In this document: positions 14,004 to 26,735 of the stretch, piece after piece
Numbering within the stretch: position 1 is the stretch's first letter
Layout of the letters: each line of letters starts with the position of its first letter
DNA from: Datnioides undecimradiatus
Taxonomy: Eukaryota > Chordata > Actinopteri > Lobotiformes > Datnioididae
Assembly (NCBI GenBank): GCA_008933995.1
Contig: WARS01000126.1
Coordinates: 524,001-588,000, forward strand
Direction of reading: 5' to 3'
Length of the DNA stretch: 64,000 nucleotides
Translations under genes and position numbers: made by a program
Notes under the pieces: model-generated
Seen by the model: the letters and a program-made list of their open reading frames with translations, nothing else
Database searches by the model: none
What the model was told of the DNA's origin: nothing

Positions 14004-16267
14004 TCATATGAACAGAGACATGTCATTTATTCTCCATGAGATTTAATATTCACGTGTCAAAATAATGACTTTTTTATTCAGTACTATAATTTAATTATTT
14101 CTTCACTATAATTATCAGTGGAGAGTTTTAGCTTTCTACCAAATGCTTCACAACCTGCAGAATAACAGTCCAACTGAAAGTGTAAATATCAGCATATAGG
14201 TTACAGGTATAGATTATAGATATTTTAGAAGACTGAAATGATACACATCGATTTTGAGCCAAAAGTTGAAACTGTGATTTCTTGTATGATTGAATGCATA
14301 GTATCATACCAGAGATTATCATCTGTTGGGATCTGATAATTAGATCTCTGTCATTCAGCTGAATGACTAGAGTGAATATATTGCACGTATTGTATTATAG
14401 CCACGGAAAACCCCTAACCTGAGCTGTGTATGACCTGTGTTTTATCTCTTGATTAATCAGAATTGACCTCAGCGGGGTTTCCTCAAGACTCTGATCTTTA
14501 TAAGCACAACAGAAGGTCCACTCTAGACACAATGGCCAACGTGTGGCCGTGATGATCACTAAAGTGTTACTATCAGTCCTTCAGATCATGTCCAGGCTGA
14601 TGCCTTGAAACCAGCTCAGCCAAGAAATCCTGCATTTTGATGTTTATCGTCTGAAACCTGCAGGTAAAAGAAGACAAGGTGCGTGCATGGAGTGAAGTCT
14701 GCGCTTACCTGTCTGGATCCCAGACTCTCCCTCCGTTCTTGTTAGTGGTTTAGTCCGAACAGCCAAGTGCTTCCCACACCATCCACTTTCTGCAACAAGT
14801 AACAAGTCCTGAGTTAATGGGAGGAGGGAAAGGAAAAACCCAGCTCCTCCCCTCGCTGAGAGCAAAGTTCAACTTCCTGGTATGCAGGATGGTGAGACAG
14901 ACTGTCCAAGGGTTGATGCAAAGCACTGAGAAAAGTCGGCGTAAAAGGATAGGAGTGGGCTCATAATGGGATGTTCTCCAAAGTAGTTATAATAGACCTG
15001 GCTGGCACAGGGCGCAGCAGCGAGAAGACAAAGAAACTGGTTCTGCAACTTTGCAGTCAGATCACAGCAGAGCTGCCGGGGCACTGAGTGAGAAAATGAA
15101 TGAATGTGTTTAACCTCCTCACACGAGGACAGTACCTGCCTTGTAGCAACTTGTACAATAGGTCACATTATAGCTGCTGTGTTAAAACAGCAGCAGTCAC
15201 AACACTGCAACAAAATGCATTAACTAAAATACAATTATTCCATGATATTGCTCTAATGTTTAGATATTTATCAGGTTGTATTGGTGTATTAACTGTCAGT
15301 CCAGGCCAATATATCAGCCAATATTAATCTATCACAGATATATCAGTGTATGGCAGCCAAGGACCAAGAAATGTCGGTACAGACAAATTAATTAAGATAC
15401 TTGAGATCATCCCTCAGTATATCTTGATCAGACCCTATATTTAGGAGATATCTGTCTGAGGTTGGAAACTGAAACAGCATTTAGATCCAGAGGAAGCAAA
15501 ATCACAACATACACAACATAAATTATTGAATAGAATATGAAAAATATAACAGGGTGGTGTTGGGGGAGCTTGTGCATTACTAAAATATAATATATGATAT
15601 TATATAAAGACATACTATGAAATAAATGGGTGGTTTTGCTCACCGAGTCCAGCAAACTCTGACATCATTCACTGTTTCGGACAAAACGGCAGAACTTTAT
15701 GAATTAAAAATCAGTTTTTGATTTAGTAATGTAATAGATTTCATTATTCGTTCAGCTGGTGTAGGAATTAAAAGGAACAGAGGTAACAAAGCAAACAGGA
15801 TGAAAGAGGCCATGCCTGGCAAAGGAGATGCTAAGGTGATGCCGAAGACAGAAATAGTGTAGAAGTGGCAGGACAGATGGATCAGAGATGACAGCTATAG
15901 AAAATATTACTGGATATTAAATAAATAACCAAGGTGCGTTTAGAGGAAACTACAGGCAGGAGATAGTTTCAAACACACGGGCATAAATAAAACACTGTTT
16001 CAGTTTGGGAAATATATCAGATGAGTGCCTTGAACGTAAAGTCACGGAAATTATAGAAAATATGTTCGTGAACTCAGAAAGTATAGTGAATGGGACCTCC
16101 AGGAATAACAGGGTACACAGAAAAGAGCTGCGCAGTATTTGAGTAGATAGGATTATATCGTAGAGTATATTTATCTTTTTTTTGTTTGTTTTACAATTTT
16201 TCATGTAATTATTAGAATATAAAGACATGAACAAGTTGAGAAACATTATTTTACTATGCTATATACT
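14004..16267. other. Intergenic stretch without a recognisable gene
   Basis: A+T-rich sequence with only short overlapping frames and no recognised protein or repeat family. Confidence 0.5.
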
Positions 16268-16366
16268 CCGGTGCAGTAGGTGGCGGTAAACCTGTTGCAA
16301 ACCGCCGTTTAAGCAGAAGAAGTAGTAGTAGAAGAAGTAGAAGAAGACGAAGAAGAAGAAGAAGAC
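16268..16366 (+). repeat. Short hairpin repeat with GAA/GTA tail upstream of pex10
   Basis: The block starts 'ggtgcagtaggtggcggtaa', has a matching 'accgcc' at 16301-16306 (stem ggcggt/accgcc) and ends in an imperfect run of gaa, gta and gac triplets. Hairpin-plus-GAA blocks of this kind recur in fish genomes, often close to promoters. It lies about 370 bases before the pex10 start codon. Its class is not certain. Confidence 0.6.
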
Positions 16367-16479
16367 AACATTAGTACATACAATGGTAATAACGGGATAA
16401 TAGTGCATATTTTGAGTACGCAGAATAAAGACACAGAGTTTGACACTACAGGCATTAAAGATACCTGGCACTCAAGTTA

Positions 16480-16741
16480 GCTTAGCCTGTCGCTGCTTCG
16501 TGTTCTCTCTTTCTCTGCAGTTCGGTGGCATTTTGAATGTTTGCTAGTCAGGCTGTCAGCTACATGCTAACGTGAGCGTCTATTGGACTGACAGCCTAGC
16601 GGGACAGCATGGCAGAAGAAGCCTGACTCTGCCGGGAAAGTTTCTCTACCTGAGTAAAACTTCGTCGGGCGGGAATGAGGCGTCGTTAACCCGGTTTGGT
16701 AACGTTAGCATCTCAGCGTGGCTCTCTGGTGTTAGTTCGCG
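16480..16741 (+). promoter_or_regulatory. Likely pex10 promoter and 5' leader
   Basis: G+C and CpG content rises compared with the A+T-rich flank, and no TATA box is seen, as is usual for housekeeping genes. Two tiny upstream open frames lie in this stretch: ATG at 16564 with a stop three codons later, and ATG at 16609 followed by four codons and TGA. Whether both are in the mRNA depends on the unknown transcription start. Confidence 0.45.
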
Positions 16742-19700
16742 ATGCCGCTCGCGCCTGCTAATCAGTCCCAGCTGATTCGGTCCAGTCAGAAGGACGAATA
16801 CTACCAAACGTGCCTGCGAAACAACGCTAATGAAGCTTTTCAACTACTTGCAGGTAAGTTAGCTCAAACCTTACACACTGGAAACGTATAATTTGTCTTA
16901 TGGAGCTAGTTTGCTTGACTTAAACATCTAACGTCATGTAATTAATTTAATGTACATATAAACCTGAGTAGGTGCAGCTTGTATTTCTAATCTCCATAAC
17001 GCTCTTTGCTAAGTCACTGACTGCAAATCAGTAACTTAGTAAAGATGGACACAAGTTAGTGAAGTTAGTTTCACGTTGGAAAAAACTAACTGAAACCAAC
17101 TTCACCGTGGTGATGGACACTTGGTTCACGATCCTTAAGTCCAACCTGTGTTGTGCTGGGCAGTGGGCATAACGGCTCAACAGTATTGAAAAACTCAACT
17201 TATACTGACCTAAATGCTGCTTTGATTATAAGTATAAGTAATCAATTAAAAAGGAAAGTTTGTACATTAATATCAGGTTAAGCAGGGTAAAATCAAAGTT
17301 GCAGATATTTGATGTTAGTTAGTCCAAAATAAACCAAACTCCCTCTGCCTACCTTACTCTCTGCTGAGTCTGACACTACTTTTCAATTCAGTGGTCACTC
17401 GCCATTGTTCAGCCATTCATCATCATAGATGAGCAGGTTGCTATCAAAGGAAAATCATCAAGAGAAGGAGTATCAGTAAACTTTAGCACTCGGTATTAAA
17501 GCTAGTTGAACCTCTCTCGCTCTCTTTCTACAGGATCCAAGAGGTGGCTGAACTGGAGGAGAGAGATAGAGCTGCTGTCAGACATCGCCTACTATGGATT
17601 AACAACATTCTCTGGTAGTTACTGGTCAAAGCAGTGTGAAATCAGAGCTGACTACATGTGCCTCTCATCTTCATTTTGTTGGTATCTCTCTCCTCCTCAG
17701 GTTATCAAACCCTGGGCGAAGAGTATGTCAACATCGTCCAGGTGGATCCCACTAAACGCCGAATCCCCTCTTCAGCCAGACGGGGCCTCTTCGTCTTCTG
17801 CCATGCCTTCTTTCCTTACCTCCTTGACAAGGTGCTGGTGTGCCTGGAGAATGAGCTGGAAGGTGGGCAGGAGAGCAGTGGTCTCAGTCGAAGGCGAGCA
17901 GCATCTGGGATGTGGAGCCTGGAGTCCTGGCTGAGGAGCTGGGCACAGAGGGCGGTGGGGCTGCTGTCTGAGCCCCAGAGGAGGACCTGCCTGTTGGCCG
18001 TGTTTATCCTCCATCAGGGTCTGACCTTCCTGCACCGACTCCACGTGGCTCTTTTCTACATCAGCGGCTCTTTCTATCATCTGTCCAAGAGGGCGGCTGG
18101 GATCAGCTTTGTAGGTGTTCTGTTTTGTTTTTTTTATTATTATTTAATTTTAGAAAAGTCCAATTTTTAAGTGTTTTACATCTTACGGATTCTTGAGTTA
18201 AGGCTGTTTGAATACATTTCATATTTTTAAATTTTCCAAATGTGTCATTTTGGGTGTGTGTGTAGATTCGTATGGTGGGGCTGAACGGCGATGACGGGAC
18301 CATCAGAAGCAGCTACAGGCTGCTGGGGGCCGTGTCCCTCTTTCAGCTGCTCATCACCGTTTGTCTGCAGTTCAACAACTTCAGACAGAGACAGAGAGTC
18401 CGGCAGGAGTGGAAGCTCTACAGGAACCTCAGGTACTTCACACACACCTGCGCCTAGTCTTGCTGGAAGAACAGATTTGTAGTTTAAAACAGCTAATCCT
18501 TATCCTGCAGTTCAATACTTCAGTGCACAGTACTAAGCAAAAGCCCCTAAGATTCATTCTGCTTGACGTGCAGCCTCGTTAAGCATGTGAGTGAAACCTG
18601 GCCTGTCCTTGTTGACGTGTCTTACCCTTGGCTTGCAGCACGAACCTGGCAAAAGATAATTTAAGTTACTGTGGTCAGATCATTTCTTTTCAGGCTGCTA
18701 GCACTGAGCACAGGTGCGCTGTAGCTGCTTTGTTCCACTGTGCACGGCTACATTACGTTCCAGCTGCAACTCTTGTTTCGTTCCATTCTTCGCACGGCTT
18801 CACACCTCACCAGGAGCACATCAGACCATTTTGTCTGCAGGATCACTTGGCATCACAAACATGGGCATTGCAACTGGAACCTGATGCCGGTGGAATCAGG
18901 CAGCCTTCTATGAAATCCATGCTGTGTTCAGTGCCTGACTGTTTGTGTCTCCAGTCCTCAGTGCACATGGAGCTCAGGCCCCAGAGTTGCCCGCTGCATC
19001 CTCTGCCTAGAGGAGAGAAGAAACTCTACGTCCACTCCCTGTGGACACCTCTTCTGCTGGGAGTGCATCACAGAGTGGTGCAACACAAAGGTCAGGCCTG
19101 TGTCATGACTAACTCCATTCATGAGTCAGCTGTCATCTGTATATGTAACACTGCAGTACGTAATTAACTGAGAGTTAAAACAATGTTCAACTGATGCTTC
19201 ATATTTCCCCAAACAATATTTATTGTAGTTCATTTGCACAGGGATTTCTGTCCCTTATTGTTAGATTAATATTAAATAGATGTTATAGTTCATTTTAAAT
19301 CACACAGCAGTGGGTTGCACTGCACTGACATGGTGAATGTGCTCTCTGTTAGCTGGTGTTTATGTTCAGCTGGTGTTACAGAATGAAGGGTTACATCACT
19401 CTGTAACAGCACTGCACTACTACAAGCTGACAGCATGTCTTTGCACTTGAAGGGCAACAGATTTGCGGCTCTCATCTCAGGAAACCGTCCGGCTGATCAC
19501 ATCGATTTCAGGAGAATCTCCCAGTAAAAGTTCAGCACTTGTCACATCAATAATTAAAGTTCATCAACAAAACAGTTTTACATCAGAAACCTGCAGTAAG
19601 AGTTCAAGCAGCTCATGAACGATAAGCAGTGTCAGCCAGTCAGTGAGCTCTCACCTTGGTCTGACCCGTTTAATCAATATTTCATATTATTTGATGTTCA

Positions 19701-20246
19701 TTTCATGTGAGCTCATAAAAGATGGATAGATCTTCAGCTGCATTTTGAAACCTTCAGGATTAAAGATGAACCTGTTCTTTCAGGGATTGGAGAGGATTCA
19801 GGTGAGTCATGGATTTCAATAAAAGCCACTGAACCCAGTCTGAGCCCCAGAAGTCCACATGTTGAACATGGTCTCTGAGTCAAAATCTGTTTTTTAGACC
19901 CTCATCATTTCAGTTTTGTGCCGTTATCCATAAACTAAGTAATCTCTTCCAAAACCTGTACTGTAAATAAACAGGACCCATGTCACCTGACCACACCTTC
20001 ATGAGTCAAAGCCCTGAGGAGTCGGAGCACTTCCTGTTAAGTCACAGTAAAGCTTTCAGGAGCCTGTGTTTCTGCCTCGCCTTCTCTACCTCCCTGCAGC
20101 TGCAGCTGCCCTGAACGTTGACTTGAACGTGTGCACAGTCGTCTGCATGTTTGCTAATGTAACACTGTCTCTCACAGGCCGAGTGCCCTCTGTGTCGGGA
20201 GAAGTTCCAGCCTCACAGACTGGTGTACCTGAGGAACTACAGCTAG
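16742..20246 (+). CDS. pex10: Peroxisome biogenesis factor 10 (RING E3 ubiquitin ligase)
   Basis: PEX10 is an integral peroxisomal membrane protein. With PEX2 and PEX12 it forms the RING ligase complex that ubiquitinates the import receptor PEX5 for recycling. Six coding exons join in frame: 16742-16853, 17534-17614, 17701-18110, 18266-18432, 18955-19090 and 20178-20246, giving 324 aa, close to the vertebrate length. The N-terminal two thirds match the Pex2/Pex12-type membrane region, including [14 protein letters not shown] and the basic [14 protein letters not shown]. The C-terminal C3HC4 RING is complete: C271, C274, C286, H288, C291, C294, C305, C308. The exon 5 acceptor at 18955 was chosen because the two nearby AG alternatives would put the RING out of frame. 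No damage is seen. Confidence 0.95.
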
Positions 20247-20542
20247 AAGCCTGATGCCACACACACCCACACACACTCCGTGGTGGACTGTTATACTTTT
20301 TAATACCTGTGCAGGTACACTGCCCCTCAGGAGCATGTGAAGACATTAGCTGTGTTTTGCAGCTATCACACAGAACCTTGTGCCAGCACATGTAGCTCCT
20401 CCAGGCACAAACACAACTTCCATGCTCTGTTTATTTTTTAATTGAATTGCCTCTGTTGTTGATTGAGGATTACATTTTGGATTGTATCAGTCAAAACATG
20501 TAAATATTATTTTTGAATTTAATTCAGACTTTAACTGATCCT

Positions 20543-20548
20543 AATAAA
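20543..20548 (+). other. pex10 polyadenylation signal
   Basis: A canonical AATAAA about 300 bases after the pex10 stop codon, in an A+T-rich context. It is the first such hexamer downstream on this strand. Confidence 0.65.
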
Positions 20549-20599
20549 ATACAGAGAATGTCTAAACATTGATCTGTTTTGGGTTTAGGGATTCACGTG

Positions 20600-23500
20600 C
20601 ACAACACACATACACAAACCAAGGGAGCGTGAGCTCATTCTCTGCTGCAGTCGCCATCAGTTTGCTCTGTCTCTAAGTAGTATGAAGTTGTTTGCTGACA
20701 TCTGTTAAGGCTGAATGCTGGTTATTGCATCTTTGAGTTCAGATGTTCATCAGTACACCTGGGTCATGTGATGTAAAATAAGCTCTGGTCAGTGGTCTGC
20801 TTTGCCCGGGTGGTGGTCCAGACTTGTTTTTGAGCCAAACTGATGACAGATTTGTTGTGTATCACACACCAAACCATTCAAACAGTGCAGAAAATGTGGA
20901 GTTTTATGTATTTTCTGGCCCTGTTACTGTTAGCACACAGACCAAACACGGTCTAATCAGACATGAAGTCACAGGCTTTCCTTCAGTCCACCGTGAAGTG
21001 TTTCAGTCTCTGTCACTCTGTGGTTAATATTTCTTCCTTGATGAAGGACTCGGGCTGAGCCTCTGGGTGTGACGCAGCAGCGGAGTTGGGCTGAGTTGCA
21101 GCTGCCATAAATCTGTAATCTTAAACAATATCCCATGTGTGTACGACTCGTTACTGTATTCTCATGCCTGTAGCGCCAGATGACGAGCCCTGGGGAGTTG
21201 GCTGAAAGCCCTGATTCAGATGACATACGCATTATTATTTGGAACTACAAATGCAGCTGTCTACAAAGCCCCTGTGTGCAGAACACGTATGTGATTATAT
21301 CGTCCGTGCCTGACATTTTGAAGTTTGAAAGGAATGTGTTAGACAATTTGACAAAGATTTTGTTTGACGCCAACGGAGGACTCGACCTCTAAGGAGCCCC
21401 TCAGAGCAGCATGGCATCACCAATGTTAGCTTTCTGTCAAAGCTGGCCAGAGGAAAGTTAATTGAGGGTCCAGGTTGCAGCAGTTTTCATTGGTGAGCAT
21501 GCTATCTTTAGATTTCATATATTTCTTATGTTTGATCTTTTCTTGTGTTTTGAACAGATGTAGGTTGTTTCCTCTGGGCACTGAGAATATAATGAGCACC
21601 GTTTGAGGGCAATCTGGCCAAACCTTTGCAGATTTCTGGTCATGCCTTTTGTCCTGGCGATGTTTGGTAAGTGCCGATGAGACTTCAAAAATCTTTAGAA
21701 GTCATTCTGAGTGGGTCATGAACAAGCCCAGCACAGTCCGTTGTGATCTGTCACCATTTAAAATTCTTGCTTTCTTTAACATCTGTGCGTGGCAACAATG
21801 GGTTAGGGTCAGGGAAACATGGCAGTTATGGAAAATGCACATTCGGGATATGTTTGGGATATGTCCTGGTTAGGATTAATTGCTGGTTAAAGAGGTTGTA
21901 CCAACTTTTGTCCCCTACAGATTGCCCAACATCTACAGATTGCTCAGCATCTTCATTGGGGTGTAAATCAGGAAGTTGAAGTTCTTTTGCTCTGGAGTAC
22001 ATCCCAGTCAGTCTAAACTGTTCTAACAACAGCACTGGTCCATTGTTAGAACACCTGAAGCTAGGGTTTGCATTTGTCTTTCAGGCAACCTTTTGTGGCC
22101 CTCTGAATAACGACATTAGTCTCTGAAAACAAAGGCGGAGGATGATGTGGACGTCATGTTAGCAAAGAAGAGAGCGTGGTATGCATCCCATCCTGTCTCC
22201 TACTTAACAAACGTACTGAGAAATACACAAACTGGGCTGGCACAGCACCCACTTTACAACAGCTATTTGTTGATGCTGCTCTCTGGTGATACATAGTGAT
22301 GTCAAGTGAACACAAGCGTCTATAATCATAGGCTTTTAAACTCCTCATAATACAGCAGCTTAACAATAGGCTGCTGTCTTTGTCTTGGCACAGCTCTGAA
22401 GCACTGCCGCAGGAAGTGTGTTATAGGGAATGGAAAGAATGGAAAGTGAGCGGACATGCTCCAGCCTGTGGATGACAAGTGATCGACAGAAAAGTCGTGT
22501 CTGCGTGAAAAGTCAAGTGTGAGGCTTGTTTAGGTGCAGAACTTCATTCATACAAACAGATGCCTGTGATTAGAAAGTGCTGCTGATCTGAGCACCTTTA
22601 ATGCTTATACTTTAGATTGATTTCTCATTTTCATCCAACCAATAGTCAATGTTTGATGCTCTCACCAGTGGTGGAAAGTAACTCAATACATTTATGCTAC
22701 ATTAACTGTTGGCTTCCTCTGCACGATGTGTGGAGCTGGTGTGGAGATCCAGACAGAACCGAGTATAACTACCGTACCCCTTCTTTGCGCTTAAAGCAGT
22801 CAGTTTAGGCCATTTCAATGTTTCTCTGAGACCTTTCTTTAGAAGTTTAAGTGGGAGTTTACCCCAGGGCAGACTGCAACACACTTGAGGGATTACATAT
22901 CCCTGCTGGCCTTTAAACATTTCGGAACCCTTGTAGAGAAGCTGGAGGACATATCTGGAGATTGAGACATTGGGCTGCAGGCATTTCAAAAGGGATCCCA
23001 GGTTTTACCAACCTTAAAGGCAGAATGCATGGACTTGTAAAGACCTAATCCACCATTTGCTGTGTTCAGGATGTTTCTTGGCGTCAGCCCTTGGGGAGTG
23101 GGTGTGTTGCCCCCCAGCCAAGAACAGCACGCAGGATGTGAGGGCGGGAAAATGTAAGAACCAGGTGCCAGATCGCAAGAGGAAGCTGGAAGCTGAAAGA
23201 CCTTACTCATTTTTCTTTTAAGGAGGCAGGTTCTCTAAACCATGACAACAGTCAGACTTTTTCTATTAAGACCACAGAAAAGTCTTTAGGAGAAGACAGA
23301 GGACATCAGAAGTAGAAGTAGGAAAGCAGACTGACTGAAACTGTGAGAATGTTAAAGTGTAGCCATCACACCCTGCAGGCTCTGCTGAAACTGAGCAGAT
23401 GCTCTTTAAAGGAGCATTAGAAGCATAATTCAACTTATTAATGACTTTCCGGAGTTTTCTCATGGCCCACACCACCTGCCAGCACTCAAAAGTGTTTACA

Positions 23501-24389
23501 TCCAAATACTCAGTCCCAACCCACTCTGGTGGCATATTCTCCCTCCTGTTGACAACCAGCCAGTTCATTTACACTGCTGTCACTTTGGATAATCCGGTTT
23601 TCCCTCCCGTGGAGAGCAGGGCTGACAGTGGAAGCAGACGGTGCCGGGCTACCACTGATCCCTGAGCTGTTGCACTATTACATTTAGATGATGGGTGTCT
23701 GCTGCTGTTCCTTCTCTCTCTCTCCTGATCATTAACAGCCATGCAGTTGGCTCAGTAATATGTTTAATTACACCCTGGAAAGAGCATTAATTTGAAAATA
23801 TGAAACTGTTCTCTCTTTCCTTTTGCAAGAGTCCTGAGAGAGGCGACAGAGGGGTGTTTGTTGGCTGCAGATTGAGCTCCACTTAGTAGGCAGACGGTGA
23901 ATTCAGGCTAAAATGCAGACGCTATTGAACTACTTAAGAAATGTTTGTATTGTATTGCTAAAAAACAAAAAAACCCCAACATTATTTCCTTAAAATTCAC
24001 CAGAGTAAACAGACCCAAAGCGCAGTCTTACACACAATGGAATAAATGGCAGTCAGCAGCAGGGGTCCACAGGTGTGCAGGTGCATAGAGATGTGTGTAC
24101 GCGACAGCATCTATAAACACAGCTGGCGATGTAAAACTACATTAATAGACATGCAGTGGGGAGATGGAGACAAATGATGACCTCACTGACATTCCACTGT
24201 GTAGCTCCCCTCCAGTTTTAAGTCACAAAGCTTTCTACTTGTGCGGGGGATTATTTGGTACATTGTAATCTTAATATTAACAAATGGTAGTTTAAGTGAA
24301 TAGGCCTAACATGGGCAGTAAGGTTTATCTTATCTTAAATATATTTTTTTTTTCAATTTTATTATTAAATTAATCAAAAAGGAGCAGCT
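20600..24389. other. Intergenic stretch between pex10 and the Tc1 element
   Basis: No exon series or recognised protein on either strand. A short piece at 22667-22703 ('accagtggtggaaagtaact') resembles a common fish repeat core. Confidence 0.45.
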
Positions 24390-24578
24390 CATCAGCAGTT
24401 TCCAATCACTGTTGCACTGGGGGTTCAAACCCCAAGTCTCTACATGTGTAAGTGTGCTTGAGTATGACTTTAAACCTCTTTCTGGTGGTGAGTCCCCAAA
24501 TAAAAAGCAAAGCTCTAAACCCCTTCGGTTAGGCGCACCATACCAAAGCAGCCATTCATTTAGCAAGTGGGTACTTAT
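24390..24578 (+). repeat. Possible tRNA-derived SINE fragment
   Basis: The piece 'gggggttcaaaccccaagtc' at about 24419 contains a tRNA-like B box (GGTTCAAACCC). It is followed by text resembling tRNA-SINE bodies of fish ('gtgtgcttgagtatgact', 'ctctttctggtggtgagt'). The adjoining Tc1 element begins directly after it. No A box was confidently found, so the assignment is tentative. Confidence 0.4.
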
Positions 24579-24582
24579 ATTA

Positions 24583-26144
24583 CACTGCGTTCCACATTAT
24601 TATGCAAATGTAATTTTTCTCTCTTTTCCCTAAATAATCTATAAAAATGATAGTTCCCATAATTTTCAAGTCATCAAGCATTAGAGTATAACTCGACTGT
24701 TTTTGAACGAACCTCCAAATCATTTTTAAAAAAAAAAACCCAAAATCTTAAAATGCACTGTTCCACATTACACACAATAGAGTTTCAAAACATTTTATTG
24801 TTGTAAACAACTGAAAATGGTCATTAGTTAAACTGCAAGCATTTGCAGGTTATATTTGCTGAAATCAAAAGCTCTTTCAATCAAAAATATCTTAACTGGC
24901 CAAATTACATTTTGACATAGGACCCCTTATTGGATAGGAGCTTCACAATTCTTGCATCCATGGAAGTTGTCAGTGTTTGGATGGTTTCTGCTGGAATTTC
25001 TTTGCAGGATGTCAGCACAGCCTCCCAGAGATGCTGTTTTGATGTGAATTGCCTCCCACCCTCATAGATCTTTTGCTTCATGATGCTCCAAAGGTTCTCA
25101 ATAGGGTTGAGATCAGGGGAGGATGGGGGCCACACCATGAGGTTCTCTTGTTTTATGCCCATAGCAGTCAATGATGCACAGGTATTCCTTGCAGGATGGG
25201 ATGGTGCATTGTCATGCATAAAGATGATCTTGCTGCGAAAGGCACAGTTCTTTTTTTTTGTACCGCGGAAGAAAGTGGTCAGTCAGAAACTCCACATATT
25301 TCACAGAGGTCATTTTTACACCTTCAGGGACCTTGAAGGGGCCGACCAGCCCTGTCCCCATGATTCCAGCCCAAAACATGACGCCACCACCTCCTTGCTG
25401 ACGCCGCAGCCTTGTCGGGACATGGTGGCCGTTCACCAACCATCCACGACTCCATCCATCTGGACCATCCAGGGTTGCACGGCACTCATCAGTGAACAAC
25501 ACTGTTTGGAAATTAGTCTTCATGTACGTGTAGGCCCACTGCAGGCGTTTCTGCTTCTGAGCTGGTTAAGGGTGGCTGAATGACAGGTTTATGCATAACT
25601 GCAACCCTCTTGAGGATCCTACACCTTGATGTTCTTGGCACTCCAGAGACACCAGCAGCTTTGAATACCTGTTTGCTGCTTTGCAGTGGCATTTTAGCAG
25701 CTGCTCTCTTAACCCGACGCATTTGTCTGGCAGAAATCTTCCTCATTGTGCCTTTATCTGCTCAAACCTGTGTGTGTTCTGAATCGGCTACAAATCTTTC
25801 TATTGTACGATGATCACGGTGAAGTTGTTTTGAAATATCTAAAGTTGTCATACCTTCTCCTAGGCATTGAACTATTTCTCGCTTTTCAGCAGCAGAGAGA
25901 TCCTTCTTCTTCCCCATATTGCTGGAAAATGGTGGTCTGCTTAATAATGTGGAACATCCATTCTTAAGTAGTTTTCCCTTTATTTGGACTCACCTGCAAA
26001 CTAATTGGCACAGGTGTCTGAGATTGATTGGAGTGATTGGAAGAGCCCTGACACACATTCCCATCCATGTGTTTAAACTGACAGACAAAAAAATGACCTT
26101 TATGACCTTTAAACACAATTTGCATAATAATGTGGAACGCGGTG
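24583..26144 (-). mobile_element. Tc1/mariner transposon with both ends present
   Basis: The element is 1,562 bp long and flanked by TA at 24581-24582 and 26145-26146, the target duplicated by this superfamily. Its terminal inverted repeats are 27 bp with one mismatch (left 24583-24609, beginning cactgcgttccacattatta; right 26118-26144). A second shortened copy of the end motif lies about 170-190 bp inside each end: 'cactgttccacatta' at 24756-24770 and, inverted, 'taatgtggaacatcc' at 25945-25959. This gives the paired binding-site arrangement known from Sleeping Beauty-like elements. It carries one transposase gene on the minus strand, which is broken. Confidence 0.93.
24905..25917 (-). pseudogene. 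Broken Tc1-like transposase
   Basis: Read on the minus strand, the gene starts MGKKKDLSAAEKREIVQCL at 25917 (helix-turn-helix DNA-binding start of Tc1 transposases). It continues through MRKISARQMRRVKRAAAKM and the catalytic blocks FTDE, HDNAPSHP and SPDLNPIENLW, ending at 24905. Three lesions disable it: an in-frame TGA at 25762-25764, a frameshift near 25560, and a frameshift in the run of nine A/T bases near 25247. The second catalytic Asp and the Glu are separated by 37 residues rather than the 34 of classical Tc1. It is therefore a non-autonomous copy unless a transposase is supplied from elsewhere. Confidence 0.92.
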
Positions 26145-26561
26145 TATTTTTCTAAAATCATTATGGTATACCCACGAGTGAGCATTGTTAATTTTAAAGG
26201 ACATCAAATTTAGTGCATCACTCCAAAATAAGCTGCGTTGTGTTCACACTGAGAGAACAGATCCTCAGTGGCGGAACATTGCTCAAGGCTGGATCTCATC
26301 TGTTTGGTTCTCCATCTGTTTGGTAAATAGAGAATGTTTTTTCTCACCTTGCAAGAATGCAAGAATCCTTCCTGTAGCTCAGGCAATTAACTCAAAGTTC
26401 CCTTTATTATAGTGCTCTGACTGCAATGTTTTAGAGCTGTAATGTCAAAACTAATACTGGTAGTGTGTTGACTGCATAGAGAACTCACTTGCACTAAGAC
26501 GTGCTGTCGCAACACAGGACCTCTGTTTCCCAACAGGAAGGGTTTGAATCTTTGATTTTTC

Positions 26562-26567
26562 TTTATT
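26562..26567 (-). other. Candidate polyadenylation signal of the TMEM272-like gene
   Basis: AATAAA on the minus strand (tttatt on plus), about 170 bases downstream of the stop codon of the minus-strand gene. Confidence 0.45.
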
Positions 26568-26735
26568 TCTCAAGGAAGCATGCAGTGTTGTAACTTAGAG
26601 GAACATTCAAGTCTTACATTTACTCACAGTGTTTTCAGCTTGACTAAGCCAGAAGAAGATGCTTCCAGCTGATCTTTTAAAAGGCTTTAATGTGATGATT
26701 AAAAGTCTCTGAAATGGAGTCATACTTAGTTCCGT

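Noticed and set aside
18628-19167. A 179-codon open frame across pex10 exon 5
   Set aside because: It reads the RING exon in the wrong frame; the correct frame gives the full C3HC4 pattern.
24419-24440. A tRNA gene suggested by the B-box-like ggttcaaaccc
   Set aside because: No cloverleaf or A box can be formed around it; a SINE fragment explains it better.
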